Source of the DNA: Novosphingobium sp. B 225
Lineage (GTDB): Bacteria > Pseudomonadota > Alphaproteobacteria > Sphingomonadales > Sphingomonadaceae
Direction of reading: 5' to 3'
DNA length: 64,000 nt
Assembly: GCF_002198665.1 (NCBI RefSeq)
Contig: NZ_MWLM01000064.1
Span: 239,832-303,831 of the forward strand
Numbering within the stretch: the stretch's first letter is position 1; each line of letters begins with the position of its first letter. Positions 61,217-64,000 of the stretch are shown here, piece by piece. Below the pieces are notes generated by a model. That model saw only the letters and a program-made list of their open reading frames with translations. It ran no database searches and had not been told where the DNA came from. The translations under genes and the position numbers were made by a program.

Positions 61217-62854
61217 ATGACGAAACCCGGCAAGGAATTATTGTTTTGCGCGCTCGGCGGCTCGGGCGAGATTGGCATGAATGTCAATCTCTACGGCTGC
61301 GAAGGCAAGTGGCTGATGGTCGATCTGGGGATGACCTTTGGCGCCAACGAATACCCCGGCACTGAACTGGTCTTCGCCGATCTCGATTTCATTGAGGAGC
61401 GCGTCAAGGACTTGATCGGGATCGTGCTGACCCACGGGCACGAGGATCACATCGGTGCTGTTCCCTATTTTGCCAAGGAACTGGGCGTACCGCTTTATGC
61501 CACCCCGTTCACAGCCAGGCTGGTCAGTGAAAAGCTGGTCGAGGCAGGGATCGCGGGCGAGGTTGAGCTGAAAGTCATCGATCACCTCGACAGTTTCCAG
61601 CTGGGACCGTTCGGCATCCGTTATGTCCCGCTGGCGCACTCGATTGCCGAGGGTAATGCGCTGGTGATCGAAACACCTTATGGCCGGATCTTCCATACCG
61701 GCGATTGGAAGCTTGATGACCGGCCGCTGGTGGGCACGCCTGCAACCACCGAGGAACTGACCGCGATCGGGGATCAGGGGGTGCTCGCGCTCGTCTGCGA
61801 TTCGACCAATGTGTTCAATCCCGCCGCGTCCGGATCGGAAGGCGCGGTGCGCGATGCCTTGCTCGAAGAAGTGCGCCGTCACCATGGACGCCGGGTGCTG
61901 ATCACCACGTTCGCTTCCAACGTTGCACGGTTGCAGACTCTGGCCGAAGTGGCCGAGGCGACACATCGGCGGCTTTGCATAGCAGGCCGCTCGCTTGACC
62001 GGATCATTCGCGCGGGCCAGGCCTCGGGCTATCTCAAGGATCTGCCGCAGACGGTTGATTTCGACACGGCGATGAACCTGCCGCGCGGCGAAGTGCTGAT
62101 CGTTGCCACCGGCGGGCAGGGCGAACCGCGCGCGGCGCTGGCCCGGATTGCCGAAGGCAATCACCAGATCGCGCTGGAATCGGGCGACGTTGTGCTGTTC
62201 TCCAGCCGTCAGATCCCCGGCAATGAAGTCGCCATCGGGCGGATCCAGAACCGACTCGCCGGGCAAGATGTGGTGATCGTGACTGATCGGCAGGCAGAAA
62301 TCCATGTCTCGGGCCACCCCGGGCGTCCCGAATTGCAGGCGCTCTACAGCTGGATTCGCCCGCAGATCCTGATGCCGGTCCACGGCGAAGTGCGGCATAT
62401 GAAAGAGCAGGGCCGGCTCGGCAAGGCCAGCGGGATCAAACAGGTGGTGGTCCAGCAGAACGGCGATCTGGTGCGACTGGCGCCGGGCAAGCCTGGCAAG
62501 ATCAGTGAAGTGCGGGCCGGACGCCTGGTGCTTGATGGCGACATCATCGTGCCCGCCGATGGCGAAGCGATGGTGATGCGCCGCCGTCTGGCTCACAACG
62601 GTTTTGTCGTGGTGGTGCTGGATGGCAAGGGCCGGGTTCAGGTTGAAGGGATCGGCCTGCCGCTGGACGAGGACTATGACGATTTCGCCGCCGAAGCGCG
62701 CGAGGATGTTGCGGCGGCGCTTGCCAAGCTGAAAGGCGGCCAGCGCCATGACCGCGAGGCGATTACCGAAGCCGCCCGGCTGGCCGCGCGGCGCGCCGCC
62801 AGTCGCTGGTCAGGCAAGAAGCCGCAGGTCCGCGTGATCCTGCCAGAGGTTTGA
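61217..62854 (+). CDS. rnj: Ribonuclease J
   Basis: 545 residues from ATG 61217. The metallo-beta-lactamase zinc motif THGHEDHIG is near 74-82, followed by the beta-CASP motifs CDSTN near 194, TTFASNVARLQ near 233 and the late VSGHPGRPEL and MPVHGEVRHM. It has combined endonuclease and 5'-3' exonuclease activity. RNase E is encoded in the same window, so both decay systems coexist, as in several alphaproteobacteria. Confidence 0.95.
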   Translation: MTKPGKELLFCALGGSGEIGMNVNLYGCEGKWLMVDLGMTFGANEYPGTELVFADLDFIEERVKDLIGIVLTHGHEDHIGAVPYFAKELGVPLYATPFTARLVSEKLVEAGIAGEVELKVIDHLDSFQLGPFGIRYVPLAHSIAEGNALVIETPYGRIFHTGDWKLDDRPLVGTPATTEELTAIGDQGVLALVCDSTNVFNPAASGSEGAVRDALLEEVRRHHGRRVLITTFASNVARLQTLAEVAEATHRRLCIAGRSLDRIIRAGQASGYLKDLPQTVDFDTAMNLPRGEVLIVATGGQGEPRAALARIAEGNHQIALESGDVVLFSSRQIPGNEVAIGRIQNRLAGQDVVIVTDRQAEIHVSGHPGRPELQALYSWIRPQILMPVHGEVRHMKEQGRLGKASGIKQVVVQQNGDLVRLAPGKPGKISEVRAGRLVLDGDIIVPADGEAMVMRRRLAHNGFVVVVLDGKGRVQVEGIGLPLDEDYDDFAAEAREDVAAALAKLKGGQRHDREAITEAARLAARRAASRWSGKKPQVRVILPEV

Positions 62855-62860
62855 GCTGCG

Positions 62861-63145
62861 ATGAAACTGACGTCGATGATCGCGATCTATGCCCTGTTCT
62901 GGGTAATGGCGGCGATTTTCCTGCTGCCCTTCGGCTTGCGCACACCGCACGAAGTTGGAGAAGAGCCGCAACGCGGCCATGCCAGCAGCGCCCCGATCAA
63001 CTTCAATCCGCGCCGCATTGCCCGCCGCGCGACTGTTCTGGGGCTGGTGTTCTTCGCGCTCTATTACGCGAACTACATCAATGGCTGGATCACGACCGAA
63101 GATCTTGACGTGACGGCGTGGTTTCCTGGCCTGCTCGGAAAGTAG
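62861..63145 (+). CDS. DUF1467 family membrane protein
   Basis: 94 residues. Two membrane helices (IAIYALFWVMAAIFLLPFGL near 7-26 and VLGLVFFALYYANYINGW near 58-75) flank a polar loop with HEVGEEPQRGHAS. This matches DUF1467, a small alphaproteobacterial membrane family found after RNase J. Its function is unknown. It starts 6 bases after the rnj stop and ends the operon-like run that begins with nuoA. Confidence 0.85.
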   Translation: MKLTSMIAIYALFWVMAAIFLLPFGLRTPHEVGEEPQRGHASSAPINFNPRRIARRATVLGLVFFALYYANYINGWITTEDLDVTAWFPGLLGK

Positions 63146-63147
63146 CT

Positions 63148-63215
63148 TAGAGCCTGATGAGATGAGATTGATCCAACCCCTGCGGGGCGGGCCAATCTAA
63201 TGCCATCAGGTTCTA
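63148..63215. repeat. 23-bp imperfect inverted repeat between convergent genes
   Basis: Bases 63148-63170 and 63193-63215 pair at 19 of 23 positions (outer arm TAGAGCCTGATG against CATCAGGTTCTA). A GC-rich 22-base loop contains CCCCTGCGGGGCGGG. The right arm ends exactly on the stop of the minus-strand gene. It may be a bidirectional terminator and may also be a further dispersed repeat family. Confidence 0.65.
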
Positions 63216-64000
63216 GCTGCGCAGCCGCTCGATCGCCTGGGCCAGTGCGACATAGAGCTTGCCCATATCCGACGATAGCAGCGTGACCCCCAGGGCATGG
63301 CCATCGCGTGTGGACAGCAGCTGACGCAGCATCGCTTCGAAATCGTGAATATAGCGGCTGACATGTTCGCGGAAATCGGCGTCGTTCTCATAAAGCTGGG
63401 AGACCGACCTGGCCTCTGGCGCCTCGAGCAGCTTGACCGCACGGCGTGTGAAGACCCCGCGATCACCACGCAGATAGCTGGCCCAGGCAGTGTCTGAAAC
63501 CTCGCTGTCCATCGCTCGGGCAATATCGATGGCGTTCGAATTGAGCGATTCGGTGATCAGAGCGACGCGGCGGGCGAAATCATTGTCGACCTGTTCCTCG
63601 GCACGGCTGCGGGCGTGTTCGACCCGCCGTTCGAGGTGCCCGGCCAGTTCGCTGACTTTGGCCAACTGGTCACGCAGCTGGATCGCGGCTTCGCGGCTGA
63701 CGCCAGAGGCATGGGCCGCCGCCTGTTCGAGTTGCCCGGCCGCTTCTGCGGCGCGGGCGTGCATCGCCTTGTCGATCGCCGCGCCGCTCGCCTCACCAAT
63801 CCGCTCGGCAAGCGCGGTGATCGAGTTGGCACTCATCGCTTCCAGATCGCTCACGGCGGCGCTGGCCGCCCCGGTCAGCGATACTATCGCCGCTTTCAGC
63901 GCGCCCTGCGCATGTTCGGCGAGTTCTTCACTGTTGGTGCGGACGCTCTCCAGTTCGGTCCGCAACCGTTCCAGTTCGCCGCCATGTTCGCCCAACTGGC
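63213..64000 (-). CDS. Coiled-coil protein, 5'-truncated by the window edge
   Basis: At least 262 residues, with no start or upstream stop visible before the edge at 64000. The visible part (LERLRTELESVRTNSEELAE, AAIVSLTGAASAAVSDLEAM and so on) is alanine-rich and heptad-like to about residue 150, reminiscent of methyl-accepting or tethering coiled coils. A globular C-terminal domain contains AWASYLRGDRGVFTRRAVKL and LSSDMGKLYVALAQAIERLRS. I do not recognise the C-terminal domain. A membrane or ATPase part may lie beyond the window. Confidence 0.7.
   Translation of the reverse strand, partial: QLGEHGGELERLRTELESVRTNSEELAEHAQGALKAAIVSLTGAASAAVSDLEAMSANSITALAERIGEASGAAIDKAMHARAAEAAGQLEQAAAHASGVSREAAIQLRDQLAKVSELAGHLERRVEHARSRAEEQVDNDFARRVALITESLNSNAIDIARAMDSEVSDTAWASYLRGDRGVFTRRAVKLLEAPEARSVSQLYENDADFREHVSRYIHDFEAMLRQLLSTRDGHALGVTLLSSDMGKLYVALAQAIERLRS

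Noticed and set aside
1..64000. tRNA, rRNA, insertion sequences, prophage
   Set aside because: I looked for cloverleaf-like segments, transposase motifs and phage genes, and found none that I could support.

Overview
The window is a GC-rich, gene-dense chromosomal segment with many 1-4 base stop/start overlaps. It most resembles a sphingomonad alphaproteobacterium (Sphingomonadales, e.g. Novosphingobium, Sphingomonas or Erythrobacteraceae). This placement is inference from gene content: an exosortase A exopolysaccharide locus, a split nuoC/nuoD 14-subunit complex I operon followed by birA, coaX, RNase J and a DUF1467 protein, a lignostilbene-type carotenoid oxygenase, and an aryl (coniferyl-type) aldehyde dehydrogenase. 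No rRNA, tRNA, insertion sequence, prophage or CRISPR array was seen.

Layout. (1) 1-12393, + strand: an exosortase A/EPS cluster. It holds the end of a Wza-like export protein, Wzz-like chain-length protein, tyrosine autokinase, outer-membrane beta-barrel, ExeA-type ATPase, polysaccharide deacetylase, FemAB-like protein, glycosyltransferase, exosortase A fused to an EpsI domain, and an asparagine-synthase-like amidotransferase. A CHASE2-EAL c-di-GMP phosphodiesterase follows (12532-14823). (2) 15098-25533: mixed housekeeping and accessory genes: pirin, a TonB-dependent receptor behind a Zur-like operator, an sdhB-thioesterase-zapE operon, a membrane-anchored HTH regulator, a carotenoid oxygenase with two palindromic operators (one a perfect FNR-type box), a methyltransferase, an SDR and a metallo-hydrolase. 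(3) 25544-34013: RNase E, then amidase, PBP1A, a periplasmic peroxiredoxin and RF2. (4) 34010-44080: a lipoprotein-like methyltransferase, a nitronate monooxygenase, an esterase, DUF805, AmtB, a D-2-hydroxyacid dehydrogenase, small envelope proteins, a thiolase and an aldehyde dehydrogenase. (5) 44420-59709: the nuoA-N operon. (6) 59706-64000: birA, coaX, rnj, DUF1467 and a truncated coiled-coil protein.

The most unusual feature is in the nuo operon. Three junctions (nuoB/C, nuoG/H, nuoI/J) contain palindromic repeat elements of two families. In all three the inserted DNA is spanned by a small open frame. At B/C and G/H that frame starts in an ATGA overlap with the upstream stop and ends in an ATGA overlap with the downstream start; at I/J it starts 10 bases after nuoI and ends on nuoJ's start. 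A fourth gap, nuoD to a SnoaL-like gene, is bridged in a similar way. A 55-residue single-helix protein is embedded between nuoF and nuoG. Together these suggest an operon that has absorbed extra DNA while keeping an unbroken chain of translation.
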